A DNA stretch of 23,527 nucleotides from JANLHG01 sp964359745 (GCA_964359745.1 CAYHTR010000004.1:1-23527), one strand, 5' to 3'. Numbered from the stretch's first letter, positions 1 through 7,441 are shown. Program-made: numbers and translations. The notes: a model not told the origin generated them from the letters alone.

Positions 1-13
1 TGTATTGCATTCG

Positions 14-50
14 CCCCCTTCCTTTGTAAAGGAAGGGGGTTGGGGGATGG
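14..50. repeat. GC-rich hairpin repeat upstream of ruvC
   Basis: Positions 14-25 (CCCCCTTCCTTT) and 28-39 (AAAGGAAGGGGG) are perfect inverted repeats around a 2-nt centre, followed by a G-rich tail ending GGGGGATGG. It stands out in an A+T-rich context. The half-stem plus tail (AAGGGGGT, then GGGGGATG) recurs at 8228-8259 after yidC, so it looks like one member of a dispersed hairpin family. It may end transcription from a gene left of the window, but there is no U-run, so terminator function is inference. Confidence 0.7.
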
Positions 51-59
51 ATTTTATGC

Positions 60-65
60 TATATT
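60..65 (+). promoter_or_regulatory. -10-like TATATT six bp before the ruvC ATG
   Basis: TATATT ends exactly 6 bp before the ruvC start codon, so transcription would begin at or next to the ATG. No Shine-Dalgarno motif precedes the start. The same spacing occurs before the PBP, yidC and uvrD starts. No convincing -35 element is visible because the GC-rich hairpin occupies that position. Confidence 0.45.
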
Positions 66-71
66 ATCCTT

Positions 72-581
72 ATGAAACTCATTTCAATTGACCCAGGATA
101 TGAACGCTTAGGAATCGCTATTATAGAAAAAGAAAAAACTAATAAAGAAACATTAATTTATTCTGCCTGTTTTAAAACATCAGCAAAACTTCCATTTACT
201 TCCCGCTTAAAATTGATTGGTGATGAAATTGAACAATTAATTAAAAAATTTCATCCTTTGGCTTTAGCAATTGAAACTTTATTTTTAAGTAATAATCAAA
301 AAACCGCAATGCGTGTTTCAGAAGTACGAGGAGCAATTCTTTACATTGCCACAGTAAATAATCTTAAAATTTACGAATATACTCCACTTGCTATAAAAAT
401 AGCCACCACAGGCTACGGCAAAAGCACAAAAAACCAAATGATTGCTATGGTTCCTCGTTTAATAAAAATTAATAAAGAAATCGCTCATGATGACGAATAT
501 GACGCAATAGCTGTAGGAATTACCTGCCTAGCTTCCGCCTGGATGAGCCATTTTACTTATCCACAGTTGCAAAAGAATTAG
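72..581 (+). CDS. ruvC: Crossover junction endodeoxyribonuclease RuvC
   Basis: RuvC is the Holliday-junction resolvase that nicks symmetric strands of recombination intermediates with the RuvAB branch-migration motor, in the cytoplasm. At 169 residues it matches the usual family length. The RNase H-like fold signature is intact: IDPGYERLG at the N-terminus with catalytic D7, E68 in the segment ALAIETLF, and D141/D144 in DDEYDAIAVG near the C-terminus. The segment TGYGKSTKNQM (about 113-123) corresponds to the conserved region that precedes the last acidic pair. The ATG at 72 is the natural start because it coincides with the conserved N-terminal beta strand. ruvA and ruvB are not in the window, so the gene appears to stand alone here. 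The last codons contain a perfect DnaA-box sequence (557-565), which is probably coincidental. Confidence 0.95.
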   Translation: MKLISIDPGYERLGIAIIEKEKTNKETLIYSACFKTSAKLPFTSRLKLIGDEIEQLIKKFHPLALAIETLFLSNNQKTAMRVSEVRGAILYIATVNNLKIYEYTPLAIKIATTGYGKSTKNQMIAMVPRLIKINKEIAHDDEYDAIAVGITCLASAWMSHFTYPQLQKN

Positions 582-624
582 AATCTGTTAAAACATATGC
601 ATATTAATAACCATTTATTAATTT

Positions 625-756
625 ATGGGAGAAGAATTTGATAAAAATTTTGAAGAAAAAGATGAGTTTGATGTAAGTACAGAAAAAGTAGATGATGAAG
701 ATACGGAATCTGGTTTTCCACCAGAAGATATGTTTGGGGAAGACGAATCTTTCTAA
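625..756 (+). CDS. Small acidic protein, 43 aa, unknown function
   Basis: An ATG at 625 opens a 43-residue frame ending in TAA at 754-756. The product is very acidic and contains a string of Asp/Glu-rich segments followed by GFPPEDMFGEDESF. It starts 43 bp after ruvC on the same strand. Its stop overlaps the tyrS stop by 4 bp in convergent orientation, so both genes end tightly against each other. It has no Shine-Dalgarno motif; TATTAAT sequences lie at 603-609 and 616-622. I do not recognise the family. The high acidic content, the lack of stop codons and the tight fit between two genes favour a real gene, but a frame of this length could be chance. Confidence 0.45.
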   Translation: MGEEFDKNFEEKDEFDVSTEKVDDEDTESGFPPEDMFGEDESF

Positions 757-1961
757 TCTACTTTGATTTTAATAAATCTACGCTTGCCTACTCTAAGTGT
801 TAGATTTTTATTTATTATATATTCAAAATCGTTTATTATTCCCCCATCAGCTTCCTTCACCGCCCCTTCCTCCATTAATCTCCTTAATTCGCCTTTTGAT
901 TTAACAATTCCTTGTTCAAGAAAAATTTTTGAGAGTGATTCGCCTTTATTTACTAACACTTCTTTTGTATCTTCAGGAATTCCGCCTTTTTTAAAAGTAT
1001 TCTCAAAATCTTCTTCTGCTTTCTGCGCCATTTCCTTCCCGTGATATAGAGTAACAATTTCTTTAGCAAGTTCAACTTTAATATTTTTCGGATTTTCTCC
1101 CATATCTAATCGACGCTTCTTTTCCATGACATCAACCATAGAAAGACGGGTACAATCAATAAAAACTTGAATAATACCGAAATCTGGTAATGCCATAATT
1201 TTACCAAACATATTATTAGCTGTTTCGTTTAGACCAACACCAGTACCTAAACTTTTACTCATCATTTTTTCTCCAGTTATAGGATCTACAAGAAGTGTTG
1301 TTGTTAAAACGAATTTTTCATGATTAAGATAACGTCGCACGAGTGTACGACCAGCAAGCATATTAAAAGTTTGATCGGTACCACCAATTTCTAAATCAAC
1401 CTCTAATGCAACAGAATCATAACCCTGCATAAGGGGATAAAAAAATTCATGGACAAACAAAGGTTTGTTTTCAGAAATTCTTTTTTCAAACATATCTCGT
1501 TGAAGCATTTGCTGAACGGTAAAATTAGATGCTAAATCAATTATTTTTTCAAATGTTAATTTAGATAACCATTCACTATTGAATCTAAACTCAATTGGAT
1601 TTTCTTTATTTTCAAAATCAAGAATTTTACCAATTTGAGATTTAAATGTAGCTAAATTTTTTACAACTTGATCTTTTGTAAGAACCACCCGAGCTGCCAT
1701 TTTATCTGTTGGATCACCAATCATCGCAGTAAAATCCCCCACCAAGACAATAATTTTATGACCTAATTTATGTAGACGCTCAAGTAGTAAATAGTTTGTT
1801 GAATGACCTAGATGGACATAATCTGCGGTAGGATCTATTCCGACATAAACACTTATTTTTTTATTAGACAACAAAACCTCTTTAAGTGCTTCTTTATTTG
1901 GATAAATAGAATCTACTGATCGTGTCAATAATTCCTCTATTTTTTCTGAATCTGTATTCAT
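753..1961 (-). CDS. tyrS: Tyrosine--tRNA ligase (TyrRS)
   Basis: The enzyme charges tRNA-Tyr with tyrosine in two ATP-dependent steps. The class Ic architecture is complete in 402 residues: the HIGH-type motif HLGH at 50-53 within a Rossmann fold, the tyrosine-pocket segment GGTDQTFNM at 193-201, a KMSKS-type loop KMMSKS at 232-237, and a C-terminal S4-like RNA-binding domain (about 340-400, containing GIVKSKGELRRLMEEGAV). The KMSKS version of the loop points to the TyrZ-like bacterial group rather than the KFGKT group of E. coli. The start ATG lies in a 49-bp gap shared with the divergently transcribed PBP gene; TATATT is 9 bp before the ATG, so the leader would be very short. Confidence 0.97.
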   Translation of the reverse strand: MNTDSEKIEELLTRSVDSIYPNKEALKEVLLSNKKISVYVGIDPTADYVHLGHSTNYLLLERLHKLGHKIIVLVGDFTAMIGDPTDKMAARVVLTKDQVVKNLATFKSQIGKILDFENKENPIEFRFNSEWLSKLTFEKIIDLASNFTVQQMLQRDMFEKRISENKPLFVHEFFYPLMQGYDSVALEVDLEIGGTDQTFNMLAGRTLVRRYLNHEKFVLTTTLLVDPITGEKMMSKSLGTGVGLNETANNMFGKIMALPDFGIIQVFIDCTRLSMVDVMEKKRRLDMGENPKNIKVELAKEIVTLYHGKEMAQKAEEDFENTFKKGGIPEDTKEVLVNKGESLSKIFLEQGIVKSKGELRRLMEEGAVKEADGGIINDFEYIINKNLTLRVGKRRFIKIKVD

Positions 1962-1998
1962 AATACTAGAAATATATCATATTTAAGCTATTTTGTGT

Positions 1999-2004
1999 TA
2001 ATAT
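1999..2004 (+). promoter_or_regulatory. -10-like TAATAT six bp before the PBP ATG
   Basis: TAATAT is followed by exactly 6 bp (TGTGTA) and then the ATG at 2011. There is no Shine-Dalgarno motif. The spacing matches that upstream of ruvC, yidC and uvrD and suggests a leaderless transcript. No clear -35 hexamer is visible. Confidence 0.4.
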
Positions 2005-2010
2005 TGTGTA

Positions 2011-4077
2011 ATGAAAAAAATTCTAATTTTATGTCTATCACTAACTATTTTCACTGCTGGAATATTAATTATTTGGCTTTCAAACCTAAAAATACCTGAC
2101 TTAAGCTCGTTTGACACACGGAAAGTTAGCCAATCAACAAAAATCTACGATCGAACAGGTACTATTTTACTTTATGATATCCACGAAAACACAAAAAGAA
2201 CTGTTGTCCCATTTGAAGATATTTCTAGAAATGCAAAAAACGCCACTGTAGCTATAGAAGATCCTAATTTTTATAGCCATATTGGTATAGAACCAAAGGC
2301 AATTATTCGTGCTATTTATGCAAACATCACATCTGGAGGTTATAGCCAAGGCGGTTCAACAATAACTCAACAGGTTGTAAAAAATTCCATACTCACAAAC
2401 GATAAAACCATCACCAGAAAATTAAAAGAGTTAGTGCTTGCCCTAAAACTTGAACGAGCTCTCACAAAAGAACAAATTCTTGATATTTATCTAAATGAAA
2501 TACCTTATGGTGGAAGTATATACGGAATAGAAGAAGCTAGTAAAGCTTACTTTGCAGTAGACGCAAAAGATTTAACAATGACGCAGGCGGCTTATTTAGC
2601 AGCTCTTGAACAAGCACCTAGTTATTATTCACCTTTTGGAAGTCATCGTGATGAATTAGAACGAAGAAAAAATCTAGTCCTTCAAAAAATGCTCGATAAC
2701 GGTCTTGCAACAAAAGATGAATACGACAAAGCAAAATTAGAAAAAGTCATATTTCAAGATAAAAACAACACAATAGGTATTAAAGCCCCTCATTTTGTAT
2801 TTTTTGTCAGAGATTATCTTAATGAAAAATATGGAGATCAAGCTGTTTTGGAAAATGGATATAAAGTTACAACTACACTTGATTACACTCTTCAACAAAA
2901 AGCCGAAGAAATAATAAAAAAAGACGCCTTAAATAATGCAAAAAATTTTAATGCATCAAATGCCGCTTTGGTAGCTATTGATCCCCAAACCGGACAAATT
3001 TTAACAATGGTTGGTTCAAGAGATTATTTTGATAAAGAAATTGATGGAAAATATAATATAGCCACCGCACATAGACAACCAGGTTCATCATTCAAACCAT
3101 TCGTCTACGCTACGGCGTTTAAAAAAGGATATACCCCAGATACAGTACTTTTTGATGTCAAAACTCAGTTTGTACCATACTGTGAGCCAAACAACTTCAC
3201 AAATGATAATGGATGCTATTCACCAAATAATTACGATAACCGAGCTGTTGGACCAATAACTCTCCGTAACGCATTAGCTCAATCAAGAAATATCCCAGCT
3301 GTTAAGCTTTTATATCTTGCTGGAGTTAATGATTCTTTAGAGACAGCTAGGAATATGGGGGTTAATATATCTGGCGATGCTAATAATTATGGTCTATCTC
3401 TTGTTTTGGGTGGAGCAGAAGTATCATTGCTTGATATGACAAGCGCCTATGGAAGTTTCGCAACTGAAGGAATAAGAAACCCAGCGACACCAATCTTAAA
3501 AATTGAAGATAATAAAGGAAATACTGTTGAACAATTTAAACTACAACCAATGCGTGTACTTAACCAAAACACAACTCGCCAAATATCAAGTATACTTTCC
3601 GATAATACAGCTCGCACACCAGGATTTGGAGCAAACAGCAAACTTAATGTTCCAGGAAGAGATGTAGCAGTAAAAACAGGAACAACAAATGATTTTAGAG
3701 ATGTGTGGATTGTTGGTTATACACCACAAATTGTAGTTGGAGCATGGGCTGGAAATAATGATAATTCACCAATCAATCAAAAAGCAGCTAGTGTAGCTAT
3801 TGCACCAACATGGAACACATTTATTAATGAAGTTATAAAAAATTTACCAAACGAATTATTTACACAACCAAATGACACTAATCTAGAAATTAAACCTATA
3901 TTACGTGGAATATATGATGCACATGATATTTTATATTGGGTAAATAAAGATGACCCAAATGGTCCTATTCCCCAAAACCCATCAAACGATCCTCAATTTA
4001 AAAACTGGGAATACAGTGTTCAAATATGGGAACAAAATAGAATATTACAACAAATCAGTAATAGTTACATTCGGTAA
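2011..4077 (+). CDS. Class A penicillin-binding protein (PBP1A-type)
   Basis: This is a bifunctional peptidoglycan synthase anchored in the cytoplasmic membrane. Residues 1-24 form a signal anchor. The GT51 glycosyltransferase domain (about 60-240) has the catalytic glutamate E83 in EDPNFYSH, the GGSTITQQ motif at 114-121 and the RKLKELVLALKLE motif near 136-149. The transpeptidase domain (about 315-640) has the SxxK nucleophile S359 in GSSFKPF, SRN at 425-427 and KTGTTNDFRD at 555-564. All catalytic motifs are intact, so the protein should polymerise and cross-link glycan. Two cysteines at 391 and 402 are 11 residues apart and could form an extracytoplasmic disulfide. The 3' end overlaps the convergent gene at 4045-4299 by 33 bp. 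The gene stands alone between divergent tyrS and the dnaN block. Confidence 0.97.
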   Translation: MKKILILCLSLTIFTAGILIIWLSNLKIPDLSSFDTRKVSQSTKIYDRTGTILLYDIHENTKRTVVPFEDISRNAKNATVAIEDPNFYSHIGIEPKAIIRAIYANITSGGYSQGGSTITQQVVKNSILTNDKTITRKLKELVLALKLERALTKEQILDIYLNEIPYGGSIYGIEEASKAYFAVDAKDLTMTQAAYLAALEQAPSYYSPFGSHRDELERRKNLVLQKMLDNGLATKDEYDKAKLEKVIFQDKNNTIGIKAPHFVFFVRDYLNEKYGDQAVLENGYKVTTTLDYTLQQKAEEIIKKDALNNAKNFNASNAALVAIDPQTGQILTMVGSRDYFDKEIDGKYNIATAHRQPGSSFKPFVYATAFKKGYTPDTVLFDVKTQFVPYCEPNNFTNDNGCYSPNNYDNRAVGPITLRNALAQSRNIPAVKLLYLAGVNDSLETARNMGVNISGDANNYGLSLVLGGAEVSLLDMTSAYGSFATEGIRNPATPILKIEDNKGNTVEQFKLQPMRVLNQNTTRQISSILSDNTARTPGFGANSKLNVPGRDVAVKTGTTNDFRDVWIVGYTPQIVVGAWAGNNDNSPINQKAASVAIAPTWNTFINEVIKNLPNELFTQPNDTNLEIKPILRGIYDAHDILYWVNKDDPNGPIPQNPSNDPQFKNWEYSVQIWEQNRILQQISNSYIR

Positions 4078-4299
4078 TTCTTTTTTAAAAACAAACAAAA
4101 GTTCTTCTTTTTTTATAAAAATATTATTTTTTATAGAAGATGAAGTTTTAATCTTTAAAATATTGTTTTTTAATAAAATATCTTCTTTTCTAAAATTTAT
4201 TTTAAAATAATTAGATAATATAATAGCTATTTTTTCTCTTAGAAAAAGTTCCTCTTTACCTATATTAATAAATTTTTCTAAATTTTCAGAAATATGCAT
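4045..4299 (-). CDS. Small protein coupled to dnaN, possible DUF721/DciA-like
   Basis: This is an 84-residue charged protein. Its ATG overlaps the dnaN stop by one base (TAATG), so it is very likely translated by coupling to dnaN. The C-terminal half (EDILLKNNILKIKTSSSIKN, then a helix with EELLFVFKKE) resembles the beta-strand plus helix pattern of DUF721/DciA proteins, which often lie near dnaA/dnaN and load the DnaB helicase in many bacteria. The similarity is pattern-level only and lacks the N-terminal part of typical DciA proteins, so the assignment is tentative. The 3' end runs 33 bp into the end of the PBP gene on the opposite strand. It is A+T-rich and lysine-rich, like its neighbours. 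Confidence 0.65.
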   Translation of the reverse strand: MHISENLEKFINIGKEELFLREKIAIILSNYFKINFRKEDILLKNNILKIKTSSSIKNNIFIKKEELLFVFKKELPNVTITDLL

Positions 4300-5402
4300 T
4301 ACCTATTCATTGGCATTACAAGATACATAAAAGACTGATCTCCTACACCACGAATCACCACAGGCTTATTAAGCCCATTAAACTGCAAAGAAACACTATC
4401 TGTGTTTATTGACTGAAAACAATCAATAATATATTTATAATTAAAATTAATTTCAATATCTTCACCAGAAAGCGCCGCTTGTAATAAACTACTATTCTCA
4501 CCAATATCGTTATTTTTTGTTTTTAATTTTAAAGCTTTAGAAGATGGTGATATTTTTATACTAAGCTGATGAAATTTATCAGAAAAAATATTTGATATTT
4601 TTAAAACATTTAAAATATCAGTTTTTAATACTATCGCTTCAGTTTTTAATTCCTTAGGTATAATTTGTTTATAATCAGGAAATACACCATCAATAATACG
4701 AGAAATAAGATAAGTGCCACCAAAAACAATAGCTAATTGATTTTTATTTGAAAAAAAACTTATATTACTATCTATAGAAGTATCCAGTATTTTTATTATT
4801 TCAATAACATTCTTAAATGGTATAAGAATACTAGATATATCATTACCTTTTTTAATTTTTATTTTTTTCTCCGCTAGACGGAAAGAATCGGTGGCTACAA
4901 AAACTAAACTATCTTCATCTGTGTATATAAAAATACTTGATAATTCTGGTTTAATACTAGAAATAGAGGAGCTATACCAAACAGATTTTAATCCTTCAAT
5001 AAAATCTTTGGTTGATATATTAAAAACTTTATCTTTTTCTATTAATGGAATATTAGGAAAATCATCACAAGAAACAGCTTTAATGGTGGTTGAATTACTT
5101 AATGTTGAAATAATAAGATTACCGGAATCTGTTTTTAAAGAAATATTTTTATCATTAGTTAAATTTAAAAGAAATGAATTCAAAATACCACCATTAACAG
5201 CAACAATACCCTCTTCAATAACCTTCACAGGCATTTCTATTTCAAGTCCTAAATCAAGATTAGTAGCTCGTATTCGTAATATATTATTTTTTGCTTGCAA
5301 TTCAATACATTCAAGAATAGGGAGTGTTAAATTTTTACCAGTAGCTCTTTCTGCTGATGAAATAGCTAATTGTAATTTTTCTTTTAAGCATTCTATTTTC
5401 AT
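4299..5402 (-). CDS. dnaN: DNA polymerase III subunit beta (sliding clamp)
   Basis: The beta clamp is a ring that tethers the replicative polymerase and repair proteins to DNA. The 367-residue length matches the three-domain family. The N-terminus has the typical region LQLAISSAERATGKN with LPILECIEL, and the C-terminus ends YLVMPMNR, equivalent to the canonical VMPMR-type tail that lines the ligand pocket. The region FPDYKQIIP (about 240) is the conserved domain 2-3 connection. It lies downstream of dnaA on the same strand after a 181-bp gap and upstream of the coupled small gene at 4045-4299, a standard dnaA-dnaN arrangement. Confidence 0.97.
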   Translation of the reverse strand: MKIECLKEKLQLAISSAERATGKNLTLPILECIELQAKNNILRIRATNLDLGLEIEMPVKVIEEGIVAVNGGILNSFLLNLTNDKNISLKTDSGNLIISTLSNSTTIKAVSCDDFPNIPLIEKDKVFNISTKDFIEGLKSVWYSSSISSIKPELSSIFIYTDEDSLVFVATDSFRLAEKKIKIKKGNDISSILIPFKNVIEIIKILDTSIDSNISFFSNKNQLAIVFGGTYLISRIIDGVFPDYKQIIPKELKTEAIVLKTDILNVLKISNIFSDKFHQLSIKISPSSKALKLKTKNNDIGENSSLLQAALSGEDIEINFNYKYIIDCFQSINTDSVSLQFNGLNKPVVIRGVGDQSFMYLVMPMNR

Positions 5403-5583
5403 ATTAAAAAATTATTACTATTATTATATATGTGGATATGTTGATAAGTTTGATATATTATTGATTTCATTTGGTTTTATTGGAATTAATTAATGTTTTA
5501 ATTGTTGATAATTATTGTAAATTAATTTTTTATTTATATTATTTTTAATATAAATATTTTTTCCACATAATATTAACATTATA
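5403..5583. other. Candidate origin region between dnaA and dnaN
   Basis: This 181-bp gap is extremely A+T-rich and holds several DnaA-box-like nonamers, each with one mismatch to TTATCCACA on one strand or the other: TGTGGATAT (5431-5439), TGTTGATAA (5439-5447), an identical TGTTGATAA (5503-5511) and TTTTCCACA (5559-5567). The pentamer TTGAT occurs four times. Long A/T runs could serve as an unwinding element. The location between dnaA and dnaN is a classic oriC position. It also must hold the dnaN promoter or leader. No origin activity can be shown from sequence alone. Confidence 0.5.
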
Positions 5584-6930
5584 TCAAAACATAGATCTTA
5601 TTTGGTTTACTTCTTGAGCTAAAATATTATTTGTTTTTATTTCATCTTTAATTTTACCACAAGAATGTATAACTGTGGTATGATCACGACCACCTAATTT
5701 TTCACCAATTGAAGGGTAGGATATATTAAAATCCTCTCTTAATATATACATAATAATTTGTCTGGGTTTAACTACTTCTTTTTTTCTTGTTTTATCATAA
5801 ATACTTTCTTCTTCAATATTATAAAATTGAGCAATTGTTTTTATAATATCCTTAATTACCACTGTTTTTTTGGGTTTAATATTGTTTTTTATAAGGTTTT
5901 TAATTTCATTAAGAGACAATTCTCTTTTTTTGACTTGAGATTGACAAATAATGGTATTTAAAACCCCTTCAAGTTCTCTTATGTTACCATCAATAGTTTC
6001 TGCTAAATAATTAACTATTTCTTTAGAAAGTGGACAATTGTGTCGCATACTTTTTGATTGTAATATTGCTGTTCTTGATTCTAAATCTGGTGTTGGTATA
6101 TCAACAATCATACCAGCAGCAAAGCGAGATTTTAATCTATTTTCAAGATTGGGAATATAATTTGGGTGTTTATCTGATGAAAATATAATTTGTTTGTTAT
6201 TTTCATGTAAATTATTAAATAAATGGAATAACTCCTCTTGAATTTTTTCTTTATTAGAAATAAATTGGATGTCATCTATAATGAGGGTGTCGTACTTTCT
6301 GTATTTTTCTTTAAACTCATTCATTTTACCTCCCTGAATAGCATTAATGCATTCAATAGCAAACTTTTCTGAAGCTAAATAGAACACTTTTTGTTTAGGT
6401 TGAGATGTTTTTATGTGATTCCCTATTGCTTGGATGAGATGTGTCTTTCCGTGACCAGTGTTTCCATATATAAAAAGTGGATTATAAACGATTTCTGGCT
6501 GTTTAATAACAGCCTGGGCGGCTGCGTGGGCGAGTTCATTAAAAGGCCCAACAATAAAAGAGTCGAAAGTATATTTAGGATTAAGGTTGTCGTCTTTGTT
6601 TATATAATAATCCTGTAAAGGTAGTTCACCATTCCATATTTGTGATGAATAATCCCGTCCAAATTCTTTTTTATGAGAATCATCTTTAGCTATAATGTAT
6701 TCTAAAGCTCTTACACGACTATCAATAGCTCTTAATGATTTCAAAATGGTTTGATGATACTTATTTAAAAGCCAATCTTTAACAAAAGCGTTTGGAACAC
6801 TTAAATATATTACTCCCTCATCACTTTTCATTATAAAAGTATCCTTAAACCATGTGCTGAAGTTTGCCTTAGAGATAGATAATTCTATTTCTACCAAAAT
6901 AGTATCCCAAAGTTTATTTAGATCATTCAT
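5584..6930 (-). CDS. dnaA: Chromosomal replication initiator protein DnaA
   Basis: DnaA binds the origin and melts it in an ATP-dependent manner. All domains are visible in 448 residues: domain I (1-80), a short linker (80-115), the AAA+ domain (about 118-345) with Walker A GNTGHGKT at 156-163, Walker B LIIDD at 216-220 and the arginine-finger region NRLKSRF at 264-270, and the domain IV DNA-binding helix-turn-helix with the signature GGRDHTTV at 413-420. The linker is short for the family, as in reduced genomes. The gene ends in TGA, which supports the standard code. It is divergent from rpmH across a 96-bp gap; TATACT lies 11 bp before the start on its own strand. Confidence 0.98.
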   Translation of the reverse strand: MNDLNKLWDTILVEIELSISKANFSTWFKDTFIMKSDEGVIYLSVPNAFVKDWLLNKYHQTILKSLRAIDSRVRALEYIIAKDDSHKKEFGRDYSSQIWNGELPLQDYYINKDDNLNPKYTFDSFIVGPFNELAHAAAQAVIKQPEIVYNPLFIYGNTGHGKTHLIQAIGNHIKTSQPKQKVFYLASEKFAIECINAIQGGKMNEFKEKYRKYDTLIIDDIQFISNKEKIQEELFHLFNNLHENNKQIIFSSDKHPNYIPNLENRLKSRFAAGMIVDIPTPDLESRTAILQSKSMRHNCPLSKEIVNYLAETIDGNIRELEGVLNTIICQSQVKKRELSLNEIKNLIKNNIKPKKTVVIKDIIKTIAQFYNIEEESIYDKTRKKEVVKPRQIIMYILREDFNISYPSIGEKLGGRDHTTVIHSCGKIKDEIKTNNILAQEVNQIRSMF

Positions 6931-6970
6931 AAGTACAATTTAGTATATACTGTCGATTTAAAAAAGAAAC

Positions 6971-6999
6971 TTGTGAAAAGTATATAAATTGTTTATAAT
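6971..6999 (+). promoter_or_regulatory. Sigma70-type promoter for rpmH-rnpA
   Basis: TTGTGA (6971-6976) and TATAAT (6994-6999) are separated by 17 bp, a near-consensus housekeeping promoter. Transcription would start near 7006, about 20 bp before the rpmH ATG. The gap between dnaA and rpmH is the expected place for it. Confidence 0.7.
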
Positions 7000-7026
7000 A
7001 TGTGAACAAGTTGTTAATAATAAAAA

Positions 7027-7161
7027 ATGTCATTTACATATAAACCCAAAAAAAGAAAACGAGCAAGAAGTCATGGATTTCTTAAGAGACAACGAACTTC
7101 AGGTGGAAAGAGAGTTCTTGCTAGACGCAGAGCAAAAGGACGACACTCTATCACGGTATAA
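7027..7161 (+). CDS. rpmH: 50S ribosomal protein L34
   Basis: L34 is a small, very basic protein of the large ribosomal subunit. The 44-residue product begins MSFTYKPKKRKRARSHGF and has the diagnostic core RTSGGKRVLARRRAKGRHS, ending ITV. The frame runs from ATG at 7027 to TAA at 7159-7161. The rpmH-rnpA-yidC order on one strand, divergent from dnaA, is the classic bacterial arrangement. The rnpA ATG follows 2 bp after the stop. Confidence 0.97.
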   Translation: MSFTYKPKKRKRARSHGFLKRQRTSGGKRVLARRRAKGRHSITV

Positions 7162-7163
7162 AT

Positions 7164-7427
7164 ATGCCTTCTTTGTTTTTTACACTTCGCGTTGTTTCAA
7201 AAACATTCAAAAGAGGTCGTAAGTATGCAGTTGTTATCTCAAAAAAGATAGAAAAGTCAGCTGTAAAAAGAAATTTGCTAAAAAGAAGGATTTTTTCAAT
7301 TCTTCGTGAAGAAATGTCGAAATCTTTTAATGGTGCGGTTGTTGTTTTTTCTAAAAAAAATTGCAGGGACTTACCTTTTTCAAGTATTAAGAAAGAAATT
7401 TTGTCTTTGTTACAAAAATTAAAGTAG
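7164..7427 (+). CDS. rnpA: Ribonuclease P protein component
   Basis: This is the protein subunit of RNase P, which helps the catalytic RNA mature the 5' ends of tRNAs. The recognisable part is RGRKYAVVISKKIEKSAVKR followed by NLLKRRI, the RNR-type basic motif that contacts RNase P RNA, and the downstream strand GAVVVFSKK. At 87 residues it is shorter than the usual 110-120 because the N-terminal helix-rich lead-in is missing. Upstream in the same frame there is no ATG, GTG or TTG before a stop at 7122-7124, so the ATG at 7164 is the only canonical start. It follows rpmH by 2 bp and precedes yidC by 14 bp. Confidence 0.92.
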   Translation: MPSLFFTLRVVSKTFKRGRKYAVVISKKIEKSAVKRNLLKRRIFSILREEMSKSFNGAVVVFSKKNCRDLPFSSIKKEILSLLQKLK

Positions 7428-7429
7428 TA

Positions 7430-7435
7430 TACAAT
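7430..7435 (+). promoter_or_regulatory. -10-like TACAAT six bp before the yidC ATG
   Basis: TACAAT is followed by exactly 6 bp (TAAACC) and then the ATG at 7442. The spacing is the same as at ruvC, the PBP gene and uvrD. The gene could also be read through from the rpmH promoter. Confidence 0.3.
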
Positions 7436-7441
7436 TAAACC

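Noticed and set aside
4114..4135. An 8-bp A/T-only inverted repeat (TATAAAAA / TTTTTATA) near the convergent PBP/small-gene ends.
   Set aside because: It lies inside the 84-aa coding region, has no G-C pairs, and such dyads are common by chance in this A+T-rich sequence.
4891..5493. A 200-codon plus-strand open frame antisense to dnaN.
   Set aside because: It is opposite the well-supported dnaN and shows no domain pattern; the open frame results from low-complexity A+T-rich coding on the other strand.
6989..7222. A 77-codon plus-strand frame overlapping rpmH and rnpA.
   Set aside because: It is read in a different frame from the clear L34 protein at 7027-7161 and has no family resemblance.
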